Below are positions 1-8,244 of a DNA stretch of 64,000 nt, piece by piece. The stretch's first letter is position 1; the number at the start of each line of letters is the position of its first letter. The notes beneath the pieces were generated by a model. That model made no database searches. It was not told the origin of the DNA and saw only the letters and a list, made by a program, of their open reading frames with translations. The stretch covers positions 1 through 64,000 of the IMG/VR virus record IMGVR_UViG_3300042549_004948. One strand, written 5' to 3'. This stretch comes from a virus. The translations under genes and the position numbers were made by a program.

Positions 1-46
1 CACCTATTTGACTTCCTGATATTGGGCCTGATAGAGGTAAAGGCAT
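1..46 (-). CDS. Tail-associated protein, N-terminal fragment (runs off window)
   Basis: An ATG at 46-44 (complement) overlaps the stop of the upstream fibre gene by one base (TAATG), a junction type used throughout this strand. Fifteen codons are visible before the window edge, reading MPLPLSGPISGSQIG. From memory, this resembles the N-terminus of short tail/structural proteins of marine T4-like and flavobacterial phages (MPLPxSGxIS..). Most of the gene lies outside the window, so function rests only on the N-terminus and position. Confidence 0.55.
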   Translation of the reverse strand, partial: MPLPLSGPISGSQIG

Positions 47-1950
47 TATAACTTATTTTTTATCGTCTCTCTTAATTCGTTTATTTCTTTTTGCTGCTCT
101 TTTATTGCTTGTATAAGAAGCGGAACAATTTTTTCATACTTGACTGCTTTGTAACCATTGTCTCTTGTTGTTACAACTTCAGGAAGTACTAATTCTATTT
201 CTTGAGCTATAACTCCAACATCAATGCCGGTATGATTGTGTATAGATGCTAAATCTTTATCATCGTTCCAGGTAAAAGTATATCCTCCTATCTGATTAAT
301 CTTATCAATTGCATTTACGATAGGTTTTATATTCTCTTTAAGTCTGATATCTGAAGTTGCAAAAGCAGTAATATCTCCAGTAGCGTCTATAGAACCTGTT
401 ACTACGAGATTACCTATCGAGGTTATAGATCCTGTGACTCCTAGGCTTCCTGTTATTAGAGCTGATCCTGTGTAGGGGAAAGAAGAAGCATATGCTACAT
501 ATGATGCGGTTAATGCTTGGGTAGCATATGATGCCGTTCCTGTTAAAGCTCCTACTAATGATCCTGTAAATGAACCTGTAGCTCTTAAAGTTGTTCCATC
601 AAATGTTAATGTTGATACGCCACCAAAAGCACCAGCATTATTGTATTGTATTTGTGTATTTGAACCACCAGGAGTTCCACCTCCTCCTACTAGGTTTGTA
701 CTAGCACCAGCTCCGCCTCCAGTAATGTCTATAAAATATCCACGAGCATCTCCACCTTGTTCAAAGAATCTTAATCTATTTTGATAAACATCAATAGTAA
801 CACCACTACCAGTTAATGTTGTATTAGTTTGTGGTTTTCCTAATAAAATTTCACCACCTTCATCACCTACCGAGTTAATTGATTTTAAATTTTGTTGAGC
901 TATTACATCTATTGTGGAATATAAATATGAAGATGCACTTATACCTCCATTAATTAAAACATTTTGGTTAAGTGTATTAATAAACGATGCTGTTGAAGCA
1001 AATGAAGATGATACTGCTTGAAGAATATAGGATGCTGTTTGTGCTGTTTTAACAAACGAAGCTGTAAAGGCAAATGATGAACTTACAGCATTTAAAATAT
1101 ATGATGATGTTAATGCATTGTTAGCCCACGATGATGTACCAAACAATGAACCAGTAAAAGATCCACTAAACGATCCTGTATTACTTAAAAATTGATCTAC
1201 TCTATTAACTGTTGCTATTACTGAAGGAATACCTGGTACTACTCCAAATCCAGGTTCTGCGTGTAAGCGTACATTAGCATCGGATGAATACCACATTAAT
1301 TGATAGTAATCGTTTGCAGCTGAATTAACAAAGAAATTCCATGCTGCTACATAATGATCTCCGTTACCAGTTAATTGTATTGATGTTGCAGTATCTTGTA
1401 AATTTGTTCCGTTTTTTCTTAACCAAATCCATATCTCATCTGTTCCTGAGTCTGTTTTATCTACTTGAGCAGAAAATTGTATATCATATACACCTGCATT
1501 TTCCGTCTTGATATAAGTATTAAAAGGATTTGTTGATCCTGATATTGATACTCCATTTGTAATATCTGTCGTATTGAAAGACATTGAGCGAGCAGTACCT
1601 GCTACATTAGTTTGAGTTGTAGTATCGTAAAAACTACCGTAAGATCCTGTTGCTGTATTAAAAGTTGAACCTCCTCCACCTGTTGCTGATATAGTAACCT
1701 GACCTTGGCCGTTTGTAGGAGCTATAGTAACATTAGCTCCTGCTAATATTTGTGTTACGCCACCGTTTATTGCATGTGATGCTGTTAAAGCATATGAAGC
1801 CGTTACGGCATTACTAGCCCAGCTAGAGGTGCCAAATAGAGATCCTGTAAATGATCCTGTAAAGCTACTACCAGTGATACTGGTTAGTACAAATAATGAG
1901 TTTAGAGAAGCATCGGAACCCGATACTATTACTTTTTTCCAGTTAGGCAT
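46..1950 (-). CDS. Tail fibre with C-terminal Peptidase_S74 chaperone
   Basis: A 634-residue fibre. The first ~25 residues (MPNWKKVIVSGSDASLNSL) match the N-terminus of the fibre at 2515-3756 and probably anchor it to the virion. Low-complexity repeats such as GSFTGSLFGTSSWA and NAVTASY recur at about residues 30-65 and 255-320. The last ~100 residues (from SDIRLKENIKP, about residue 533) are an S74 intramolecular chaperone: IGGYTFTW, a GVIAQEIE segment, then VPLLIQAIKEQQKEI. In this family the domain trimerises the fibre and then cuts itself off, so the mature fibre should end near residue 532. This is likely a receptor-binding fibre. Confidence 0.88.
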   Translation of the reverse strand: MPNWKKVIVSGSDASLNSLFVLTSITGSSFTGSFTGSLFGTSSWASNAVTASYALTASHAINGGVTQILAGANVTIAPTNGQGQVTISATGGGGSTFNTATGSYGSFYDTTTQTNVAGTARSMSFNTTDITNGVSISGSTNPFNTYIKTENAGVYDIQFSAQVDKTDSGTDEIWIWLRKNGTNLQDTATSIQLTGNGDHYVAAWNFFVNSAANDYYQLMWYSSDANVRLHAEPGFGVVPGIPSVIATVNRVDQFLSNTGSFSGSFTGSLFGTSSWANNALTSSYILNAVSSSFAFTASFVKTAQTASYILQAVSSSFASTASFINTLNQNVLINGGISASSYLYSTIDVIAQQNLKSINSVGDEGGEILLGKPQTNTTLTGSGVTIDVYQNRLRFFEQGGDARGYFIDITGGGAGASTNLVGGGGTPGGSNTQIQYNNAGAFGGVSTLTFDGTTLRATGSFTGSLVGALTGTASYATQALTASYVAYASSFPYTGSALITGSLGVTGSITSIGNLVVTGSIDATGDITAFATSDIRLKENIKPIVNAIDKINQIGGYTFTWNDDKDLASIHNHTGIDVGVIAQEIELVLPEVVTTRDNGYKAVKYEKIVPLLIQAIKEQQKEINELRETIKNKL

Positions 1951-2047
1951 ATTATAATGAGATCAACTTTTTTCTGTGGTTAGATACAAACACTTATGCC
2001 GTGTATGAGCCTACTTCCCTATTCGGGCCAACAGAGTTATCTCTTTT

Positions 2048-2055
2048 ATAAATAT
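2048..2055 (-). promoter_or_regulatory. ATATTTAT motif upstream of S74 fibre gene
   Basis: Sense-strand ATATTTAT lies about 98 nt upstream of the fibre start at 1950, in a 116-bp spacer. It is one of 15 same-orientation copies and a candidate late promoter -10 element. Confidence 0.45.
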
Positions 2056-2066
2056 ACGACTAACGA

Positions 2067-2282
2067 CTACTTTTTCTCTTTAGTCTTTAAAGCTTGTAGC
2101 TCTGCTTGTTTCTTAGATTCTTCTTGTGCTTTGACCTCTTGGATCTGTGCATACTCGCTTTCTAATTTGATTTGAAGACTCGCTAAAAACTTTGCATCTT
2201 TACCTGAAATTTGTACTAGATCTAAAGCTTGGCGCATGAAAGCGATTTCTGTAGACGTAACATCGATTGAAAAAATATCCAT
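2067..2282 (-). CDS. Small charged helical protein, paralogue of 2288-2491
   Basis: A 71-residue protein, unrecognised by name. It is probably all helical, with a Lys/Glu/Gln-rich C-terminus (KAQEESKKQAELQALKTKEKK) likely to form a coiled coil. The core (EIAFMRQAL..SGKDAKFLASLQIKLESEY) aligns with the next gene's core (ELEYLLRVL..KGKEVEMFYKLVIKLQQQY), sharing the E-hydrophobic pair, GK and L.IKL..Y positions. It sits between fibre genes, so it may be a fibre-assembly or late accessory protein. That role is inferred from position only. Confidence 0.6.
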   Translation of the reverse strand: MDIFSIDVTSTEIAFMRQALDLVQISGKDAKFLASLQIKLESEYAQIQEVKAQEESKKQAELQALKTKEKK

Positions 2283-2287
2283 AACAA

Positions 2288-2491
2288 TTATTGTTTACTT
2301 ATATACTGTTGCTGAAGTTTAATTACAAGTTTATAGAACATTTCAACTTCTTTACCTTTTAAGTCAGCATTACCTAATACTCTTAAAAGATACTCTAATT
2401 CAGGTTTATCTAGTTCGCTAGATGGTTGTTGATTGTTTGTAATATCTTGTTTTTTTTCATTACCATTAATGTGGTTAGAAATAAAAGCCAT
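2288..2491 (-). CDS. Small helical protein, paralogue of 2067-2282
   Basis: 67 residues from the ATG at 2491 (MAFISNHINGNEKK). An earlier in-frame ATG at 2554 would put the start inside the upstream fibre gene, so I prefer 2491. The C-terminal 35 residues (ELEYLLRVLGN.. to KLQQQY) align with the neighbouring gene. The N-terminal half is a polar linker (NNQQPSSELDKPE). Tandem duplication is likely. The function is unknown. Confidence 0.55.
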   Translation of the reverse strand: MAFISNHINGNEKKQDITNNQQPSSELDKPELEYLLRVLGNADLKGKEVEMFYKLVIKLQQQYISKQ

Positions 2492-2514
2492 AGACTTTAT
2501 TTTTGCTTTATTTA

Positions 2515-3756
2515 TTATGCGTAGATAAATATATCTCCAGCGTTGGTTACCCATATGTTACCAGATCCGTTTGTTGTACTTCCCCAAGTTGGTGCGGCTG
2601 ATGGGTCTGAAGCTTGATTAATTTTTGCACTTACCATGTACTCGTCTGCAGTTGCTGAACTTGCACTTGCATTAAGTTCGGATGCTACAGCCCAACGACC
2701 ATAAGTACCTGCAGAAGCTACTTCAAGATAGAAAGCTGATCCTGATAAGCCGCCGTTTGCTACAATGATACCACCGTCTACTAGCGTATTAGATCCAGAA
2801 GCAAGAAGAATAAATTGATCAGCAACTAATAGATTCTGAGTATTTTGGAAGCTAGCAGTACCAGCTACTGTTAAATCACCTGATACTACTAAGTTATTGT
2901 TAAATGTAGAGTTTCCTGTTACATTAATACCGCCGGCTGCTATACTTACTCCTGATACAGCGCTTGCTCCGATTTGAACTTGAGTTCCAGTATCTGATAT
3001 ATTTGATCCAACTAAAGCATTGCTGCCTAATTTAGGAAGTTGATTTGTAGTTAAGCTAGATGTAGTAACCATTACAGCATCAGCAGTAACTGTGATAAGA
3101 GCTCCGGCTCCTACTGCTGCAGTGATTGCAGAAGATCCGTCAAAAGCAGCTCCAGTTAATCCATCACCAAAAGTCAATGCATTATTTACTTTTGCTGCAG
3201 TAGATGCAAATGAAGCACTAGTAGCAAATGAAGCGCTAGTAGCATTTTCAACAAACGATGCCGTTGATGCAAATGAAGCACTTACAGCTTGAGATGCGGT
3301 TCCTTGTAAACTACCAGTAAAATTAGTAGATGTAATAGATGTAATTCCTGTTATAGTAGTAGCTAAAGTTAAACTATCAGTACTTTCTACTGCTAGGTTA
3401 GTTCCAGCTAGATCAGTTAATAGATTGTCATAAGTTATAAACTTATTAGTGCCATCGTTAATAAAAAACTGGTCTGATGAGGCTAAGTCTGTTTTTGCTA
3501 CGACAGGAAAATTTGCTGTAACACCAGTTAATCCACTACCATTACCAAAGAAAGAACCTGAAAAAGATCCAGATATAGATACTCCGGAAGCTCCAGTAGT
3601 AGCTAGAATATTACCAGTACCATTAATCGCTTGAGTAGTAAGATTACCTGCAACGCCTCCTCCAATTACTACTTGTCCAGAGGTAAGATTATCTACTTTT
3701 AATGCGGCAAGTTCTGCGCTACTGCCAGAAACTACGACTTTTTTCCAAGTTGCCAT
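2515..3756 (-). CDS. Tail fibre protein
   Basis: A 413-residue repetitive Ser/Thr/Gly/Ala-rich protein. Its N-terminus MATWKKVVVSGSSAELAAL is nearly the same as that of the S74 fibre (MPNWKKVIVSGSDASLNSL), implying a common docking site. The middle holds FTGSLQGTASQA and several ASFASTASF repeats, typical of trimeric beta-structured shafts. The C-terminal ~130 residues (VSGDLTVAGTASFQNTQNLLVADQFILLASG..) look like a folded tip domain. No S74 domain is present. It is probably an alternative or companion fibre. The exact structural role is inferred. Confidence 0.75.
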   Translation of the reverse strand: MATWKKVVVSGSSAELAALKVDNLTSGQVVIGGGVAGNLTTQAINGTGNILATTGASGVSISGSFSGSFFGNGSGLTGVTANFPVVAKTDLASSDQFFINDGTNKFITYDNLLTDLAGTNLAVESTDSLTLATTITGITSITSTNFTGSLQGTASQAVSASFASTASFVENATSASFATSASFASTAAKVNNALTFGDGLTGAAFDGSSAITAAVGAGALITVTADAVMVTTSSLTTNQLPKLGSNALVGSNISDTGTQVQIGASAVSGVSIAAGGINVTGNSTFNNNLVVSGDLTVAGTASFQNTQNLLVADQFILLASGSNTLVDGGIIVANGGLSGSAFYLEVASAGTYGRWAVASELNASASSATADEYMVSAKINQASDPSAAPTWGSTTNGSGNIWVTNAGDIFIYA

Positions 3757-3801
3757 TGTTAATTTTTATTTATGTTGATGCTTTTAGAGGCGTGGATGTT
3801 T

Positions 3802-3809
3802 ATAAATAT
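3802..3809 (-). promoter_or_regulatory. ATATTTAT motif upstream of fibre gene
   Basis: Sense-strand ATATTTAT lies 46 nt upstream of the fibre ATG at 3756, in a 68-bp spacer. It is a copy of the recurrent candidate late promoter motif. Confidence 0.45.
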
Positions 3810-3824
3810 CAAAATTTTTTACAA

Positions 3825-5036
3825 TTAATCAAGTGCTATGTATATATTATTTGTGGTAATCCAAATTGACCCAGCATCTATAGTTCCGGTTGGATCTAGA
3901 GATTGCGTGGCGATTTGAACTATACTTTGACTAACTGTCAATACAGGTTGCTGGGTAATGATGTTCTTTATTATAAACAGATTACTATTTATAGTCGTAT
4001 CTCCTGAGCTTGATATGTTTAGAAAAGTTACACTTCCTGATTTGATTAAGAAAGTCTCATTAGGATCAACTCCAACACTAGCAGTGATAGAACCTGTTGT
4101 AATTTGATACGGCGTATGCCCTATTAAAAATGATGCTGTTAAAGCGTTTTGAGCCCAACTTGCGGTTCCAAATAATGATGATGTAATACTCCCAAGAACA
4201 TTCATACTACCTGTTAACTGCATTGAGCCAGTAGTTATTAATGAACCAGTTAGTAATAAAGTGTCAATGTTTGCCGTAAATAAATCTCCTTGGCTTCCTG
4301 ATATACTAACAGAACCTGTTACTCCTAGTGAACCTGTTATTTGAGCAGAGCCAGTAAAAGGGAATGGCGATATGTATCCTTCTAAATAAGATGCTGTTAC
4401 TGCATTTTGTGCCCAAGATGCAGTTCCAAATAATGATCCTGTTATTGATCCAAATACTTTTACAGATCCTGATATTTGTACTTCATTTCCTGCGGCGTAT
4501 ATAAGATTACTTCTATTACTATCATCAGTTCCATTACCTACAATAAAAGCTGCAGGTACGGAAGATGTAGCGTTAAATTGGCCTTGTACGTGTTGATGGT
4601 CGGCTAATGCTATTGTTTGATAACCTTCGGCATGTGAATATGAACCTGATGCTATTGTATCTTGCCCTTCAGCGTGTGAGCGGCCTCCGTATGCTATTGT
4701 TCCTAATCCTTCTGCATGTGAAAAAAGTCCTATTGCCTGTGTACTATCTCCTTCGGCATGTGAGTTTTCTCCTATTGCTGTGCTTCCTAATCCTTGAATA
4801 AGAGAGCCTGTTATAGTTTGATTACCATTAAATTGATTAGAACCGGTTGTTGCAAATGAGCCTGTACCTATAGTAGAACCAATTGTTACTACCTCTTCAC
4901 CACTAGATCCAGACTTCTTCATGAAGGCAAGACCATCATAGGTATTTAAAGCTATTTCACCATATTCTAGTGAAGACGTTTCAGGTACCTTACCTGGCAC
5001 CGCTGAACGGCGCAGTTTAAGAAATTGGTTAGACAT
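3825..5036 (-). CDS. Tail fibre with SHAEG (trimeric head) repeats
   Basis: 403 residues. The N-terminus (LKLRRSAVPGKVPETSSLEYGEIALNTYD, about 6-34) is the attachment segment common in phage fibres (LxxGEIAlN..DG). Residues ~84-153 hold about five 14-residue repeats containing [SH]HAEG or HVQG, the left-handed beta-roll repeat of YadA/Hep_Hag trimeric adhesins. Residues 190-300 carry FGTASWAQNAVTASY cassettes shared with the S74 fibre. The short C-terminal domain ends ..GSIWITTNNIYIALD. It is probably a trimeric fibre. Receptor specificity cannot be read from sequence. Confidence 0.8.
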   Translation of the reverse strand: MSNQFLKLRRSAVPGKVPETSSLEYGEIALNTYDGLAFMKKSGSSGEEVVTIGSTIGTGSFATTGSNQFNGNQTITGSLIQGLGSTAIGENSHAEGDSTQAIGLFSHAEGLGTIAYGGRSHAEGQDTIASGSYSHAEGYQTIALADHQHVQGQFNATSSVPAAFIVGNGTDDSNRSNLIYAAGNEVQISGSVKVFGSITGSLFGTASWAQNAVTASYLEGYISPFPFTGSAQITGSLGVTGSVSISGSQGDLFTANIDTLLLTGSLITTGSMQLTGSMNVLGSITSSLFGTASWAQNALTASFLIGHTPYQITTGSITASVGVDPNETFLIKSGSVTFLNISSSGDTTINSNLFIIKNIITQQPVLTVSQSIVQIATQSLDPTGTIDAGSIWITTNNIYIALD

Positions 5037-5089
5037 GTGTCTGGACTCGTTTTAGTATATACTGGTTTCTTGAACTATATAGCTCAAGT

Positions 5090-5097
5090 ATAAATAT
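5090..5097 (-). promoter_or_regulatory. ATATTTAT motif upstream of SHAEG fibre gene
   Basis: Sense-strand ATATTTAT overlaps the end of the upstream gene's stop codon and lies 53 nt from the fibre start at 5036. It is a copy of the recurrent motif. Confidence 0.45.
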
Positions 5098-5315
5098 TAG
5101 TAATCTCCTAAATCCATAGTAAAGAAGCTTCCAGAATCCCCAAATGTATCAAGATTTTGAATTGTGATAGACCCAGTGTATGTATTATTAGAAACTACAT
5201 TAATAGTTCCTGATACTGCAAAATCAATAGGTCGGCTACCAGACAAGGTTAATATTGCGCTTGCTGTATCATATTGCAAATTAGAATATATTTGTTTAAA
5301 CTTTAATCTTGCCAT
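5097..5315 (-). CDS. Small tail-associated protein
   Basis: 72 residues from MARLKFKQIYSNLQYD. An ATG nine bases earlier (MDN) overlaps the preceding gene. The start at 5315 leaves a 1-nt gap, as elsewhere in this operon. The sequence is beta-rich (ILTLSGSRPIDFAVSGTINVV) with GSITIQ/GSFF segments reminiscent of fibre repeats. It lies between the gp15-like gene and the fibres, so a small fibre or collar component is plausible. No family is recognised. Confidence 0.5.
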   Translation of the reverse strand: MARLKFKQIYSNLQYDTASAILTLSGSRPIDFAVSGTINVVSNNTYTGSITIQNLDTFGDSGSFFTMDLGDY

Positions 5316-5316
5316 A

Positions 5317-6576
5317 TTATCCAAATTTACCTGACGCTAATATTACGTCTGTTTGATCAAAAGAATATCCTAAAGCGGTAGTATCAACAACTAAGCTTGA
5401 TACAGATCCGTTTGTTGTAAAACTAACTATACTAGAAGGTTCTACATACATACCATTAACAAAGAACATAAAGTTAACTACGCTAGTTGCAGGAAGCGGA
5501 CTAGGAGCTGTTAACCAACCTGAATTAAATATAGCCGTAGTTGGAGACGCATACGTTCCTTGAACAGTTGTGTTTGTATCAAGATATATAGCTAAATCGG
5601 AATTAAAATTGGCGTTAGTTATATTTATTACGTTATTCACAGAATCATTTAATAGTACTGATTTAACATTAGTATTTCTACCTTTATTAATTCTAGCTCC
5701 AAATTCCTCAGTTCCGGTAGAAGTTTCTAGTCCAAATACAATTTGAGATATTCCAAAATACCTTTCTACACTAGCTATTTTTTTATTAATACTATCCGGA
5801 ATTAAGTATCCGTTTAGAGTAAGATTAAAGTTTGTTCTAACCGCTCTATTGTCACCTAGATTGTACGTAATGCTATCTTGAAATGTTTCTATTGAGCTAT
5901 AGAACTGAAAGCGGTTTGGATCACCCCAATAGCTTCTGGATGCGAAGTTTAGGCTTTCTATAAGCTTATCCATCTGTTCTACAAAATAAGTCCAAAGTAT
6001 GCACTCGTACTCGACAGTTACATAGTCAGGAGTTACAGACACTACATATTTTTTTTCTGGCACTCTATTATTTAGAGCTTGGAAATTACTATAAAAGTTT
6101 CTCTTATTAAAATTAGATTCAAATACTTGTAGATTTTGAGCTGAGTTACCATCTAGTTTATTTCCTAAATTACGGTTCTGGGTTATTGTTGTTCTTTTAA
6201 ACATCAATAGTGGCGCCATTAATTTACCATTCTCATCACGATAATAGCCATCTAGTTGTATGCTTTTCCAGTTTTCTGGAGTTCCATAAATTACAGGAAC
6301 ATTTAATCTAGCATTATTCTGAACTACTGATAGTTTAAGTACTTTGTCAAAATAGTGCATTACAGCTTCGTCGATATCTTTTATACCTATATAAAAGTCT
6401 TTATCAGTATCTCCTTTTAAACTTACTTCAAGAGCTCTGTTATTTTCTGGCTGTCCTAGCTTAGCAGGTTCAGAAAATGGTTTAGCTACGGTTCCTTCTT
6501 TAGGATCATAAGCCGGACCTATGAGCTTACTCATGAACTCTTTTCTATTCTGTGGTCTAACTACTTGTATTGCCAT
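5317..6576 (-). CDS. gp15: Tail completion / sheath-stabilising protein, T4 gp15-like
   Basis: 419 residues directly after gp13 and gp14 homologues, the T4 order 13-14-15. Features fitting gp15: LNVPVIYGTPENWKSI at 91-106 (gp15 has a VPITYAS counterpart), a central VEYECILWTYFVEQMDKLIESLNF segment matching the two-strand ELSIFTRYEDDM..QI pattern, and NLTLNGYLIP before a divergent tail. It is longer than T4 gp15 (about 270 residues) because of an insert near 110-140 and a C-terminal extension (~300-419). It would cap the tail tube and join it to the neck. The assignment is from remembered motifs and synteny. Confidence 0.65.
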   Translation of the reverse strand: MAIQVVRPQNRKEFMSKLIGPAYDPKEGTVAKPFSEPAKLGQPENNRALEVSLKGDTDKDFYIGIKDIDEAVMHYFDKVLKLSVVQNNARLNVPVIYGTPENWKSIQLDGYYRDENGKLMAPLLMFKRTTITQNRNLGNKLDGNSAQNLQVFESNFNKRNFYSNFQALNNRVPEKKYVVSVTPDYVTVEYECILWTYFVEQMDKLIESLNFASRSYWGDPNRFQFYSSIETFQDSITYNLGDNRAVRTNFNLTLNGYLIPDSINKKIASVERYFGISQIVFGLETSTGTEEFGARINKGRNTNVKSVLLNDSVNNVINITNANFNSDLAIYLDTNTTVQGTYASPTTAIFNSGWLTAPSPLPATSVVNFMFFVNGMYVEPSSIVSFTTNGSVSSLVVDTTALGYSFDQTDVILASGKFG

Positions 6577-7067
6577 TATAATCTTTCTTGAGTTATACCA
6601 AGCTTATCAGGGCTTGCGTAGTGCGCATTTAAAATAATAGAATATGTTTCACCAAAACCTTGTAATGCATCTGAGTATATATAGTTAGGATCTTTTCCTA
6701 GGATGTATTGGTTTTCATTTACATTATCTATTTCATAATAGCCCTGATTATACATGATAACGTCACCTACTTCAGGAACTACTTCAGCTTCCATTAAATG
6801 ATCTTTAAAGAATCTAAATTTAGTATCGCGACGAGTATCAGGACCGTAGTCCGTACTCTCTCTTTCAAATTCCCCTCTTTCAATTAGGCACGGTATTAAA
6901 ACAGGTCCTATAAAATATTTATTCATTGCCTCACCATACATATTTACAGGCGTATCAGATAGCATAATTTTATAGTAGCCTATTTCTTGAGAAATAATAT
7001 CCTCAACAAGTTCTTTAGTAAATAATTTAAAAGTGCCTATGTCTCTAAACGATCCAAATAGTGCCAT
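6576..7067 (-). CDS. gp14: Neck protein, T4 gp14-like
   Basis: 163 residues. Diagnostic gp14-family motifs as I recall them: MYGEAMNKYF (43-52), a VLIPCLIE segment (56-63), YGPDTRRDTKFRFFKDHL (74-91), then GDVIMYNQGYYEIDN (101-115) followed by NQYILGKDPNY. In T4, gp14 binds gp13 and closes the connector so that a tail can dock. It overlaps the gp15-like gene by one base (TAATG) and follows gp13 after one base. Confidence 0.78.
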   Translation of the reverse strand: MALFGSFRDIGTFKLFTKELVEDIISQEIGYYKIMLSDTPVNMYGEAMNKYFIGPVLIPCLIERGEFERESTDYGPDTRRDTKFRFFKDHLMEAEVVPEVGDVIMYNQGYYEIDNVNENQYILGKDPNYIYSDALQGFGETYSIILNAHYASPDKLGITQERL

Positions 7068-7068
7068 A

Positions 7069-8244
7069 TTATCCTATGTATATAAACATCGGTACATCAT
7101 TTAATGTACTAGATATTGATTGATTTTCTGATTGTTTACGTTCTAACTGAGACCTTCGACTCATGTCTTCAAAATCCCCTCTAAGTCTTTCTCTAAGAGC
7201 AGTAAGTTGATCTCTACCTTTAGTAAGTAAGTCAGCGCCATTTAAAGTAACTTCAGAACCAGGTGCTGGGATTTGTGTGTATTTGCCTCTAATAAGACCT
7301 AAAAGTTCTGATGCTAGAGCTAATGTATACTCATAGATCCATTGGCGTCCTGGTTGGTTGATACCATTGTATGTTATATTAGCATAAGGTACTTTTGATG
7401 GGTTGCTAATTAAACCAGCGTTTGTACCATACGGACTATTTCCTGTTATGCTTGATACCTCACTTCTTTTAGCATAATCTATCCAAACAACAAGGCCTTC
7501 ACTATCAGGAAAAGGAAATATAGTTAGCGTATTATTTGTTATTTGAAAAGAATACATTGAACGTCTAACAATATTTGACATTTCTATCTCTTGTATTCTG
7601 GCTACATCCCAATAAATAGGAAATAAAACAAAATTTAGACCTGGTGAATAAGATGCCCAACCAAAGTTTTCTGTTGCTCCTTGATAGTTAATACTGCCTC
7701 CAATATATGGATCATAGTATTGATTAATTGCAGGCTGGGCTTCATAATAAATTCTATTAATAATAACTCCATCAGAAGATGAAATTAAATTATTATCGAT
7801 TGCCCATTTTTGTAAATCGTAATTTTGAACACTTGAGGTTAAATATAGTTCTGCTTTATATTGATTAACATAGCCTCCTACTTGAATAGGTGTTCCGTAG
7901 TTTTCAGCTATAGTGATTATAGAGTTTAAACTAGGAACTACAACTATATCATTTAAAGCAGAACCGGTTGCGCCGCCTTCTAAAGATAGATAATTATCTT
8001 TTATCTTAGATTGATAAAGCTCTTCTGAGTAAACAGACACGGCTTCTTCAAAACAAGTATAAAAATTAACATCTTGAAGTTCAACGTCCATAATAGGATA
8101 GCCTAACTTTTGAGCGCAGTAGTTAGCTACTTTAGGGCCATCTAATTGAAAGAGCGAATCATTATCATAGAATCCAAAAGGAGTTGATCCTGATATGGGA
8201 CCAGGAGATCCATCATAAATTACTGTGGTTGATACTACTGCCAT
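7069..8244 (-). CDS. gp13: Neck protein, T4 gp13-like
   Basis: 391 residues, in T4 order before gp14. Residues 30-80 (KVANYCAQKLGYPIMDVELQDVNFYTCFEEAVSVYSEELYQSK) match the start of gp13-type neck proteins: a helix with D(V/I)EL.D.NFYTCFEEA. The C-terminal helix (ELLGLIRGKYTQIP..GADLLTKGRDQLTALRERLRGDFEDMS) is also typical. It would form the ring on the portal after packaging. It overlaps phoH by one base (TAATG). Confidence 0.75.
   Translation of the reverse strand: MAVVSTTVIYDGSPGPISGSTPFGFYDNDSLFQLDGPKVANYCAQKLGYPIMDVELQDVNFYTCFEEAVSVYSEELYQSKIKDNYLSLEGGATGSALNDIVVVPSLNSIITIAENYGTPIQVGGYVNQYKAELYLTSSVQNYDLQKWAIDNNLISSSDGVIINRIYYEAQPAINQYYDPYIGGSINYQGATENFGWASYSPGLNFVLFPIYWDVARIQEIEMSNIVRRSMYSFQITNNTLTIFPFPDSEGLVVWIDYAKRSEVSSITGNSPYGTNAGLISNPSKVPYANITYNGINQPGRQWIYEYTLALASELLGLIRGKYTQIPAPGSEVTLNGADLLTKGRDQLTALRERLRGDFEDMSRRSQLERKQSENQSISSTLNDVPMFIYIG

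Noticed and set aside
1951-2066. Terminator or small RNA in the spacer before the S74 fibre gene
   Set aside because: Some local GC-rich sequence is present (CCCTATTCGGGCC), but I could not draw a stable stem with a T-tract. Only the ATATTTAT motif is supported.
2492-2554. Upstream ATG start for the small gene 2288-2491
   Set aside because: The extra N-terminus lies inside the 3' end of the fibre gene. The ATG at 2491 starts just after it and gives a protein like its paralogue.
5317-6576. Tail sheath protein
   Set aside because: The length (419) could suggest a small sheath, but the VPVIYGTPENWKSI and central paired-strand motifs and the 13-14-15 order fit gp15 better, and sheath C-terminal features are absent.
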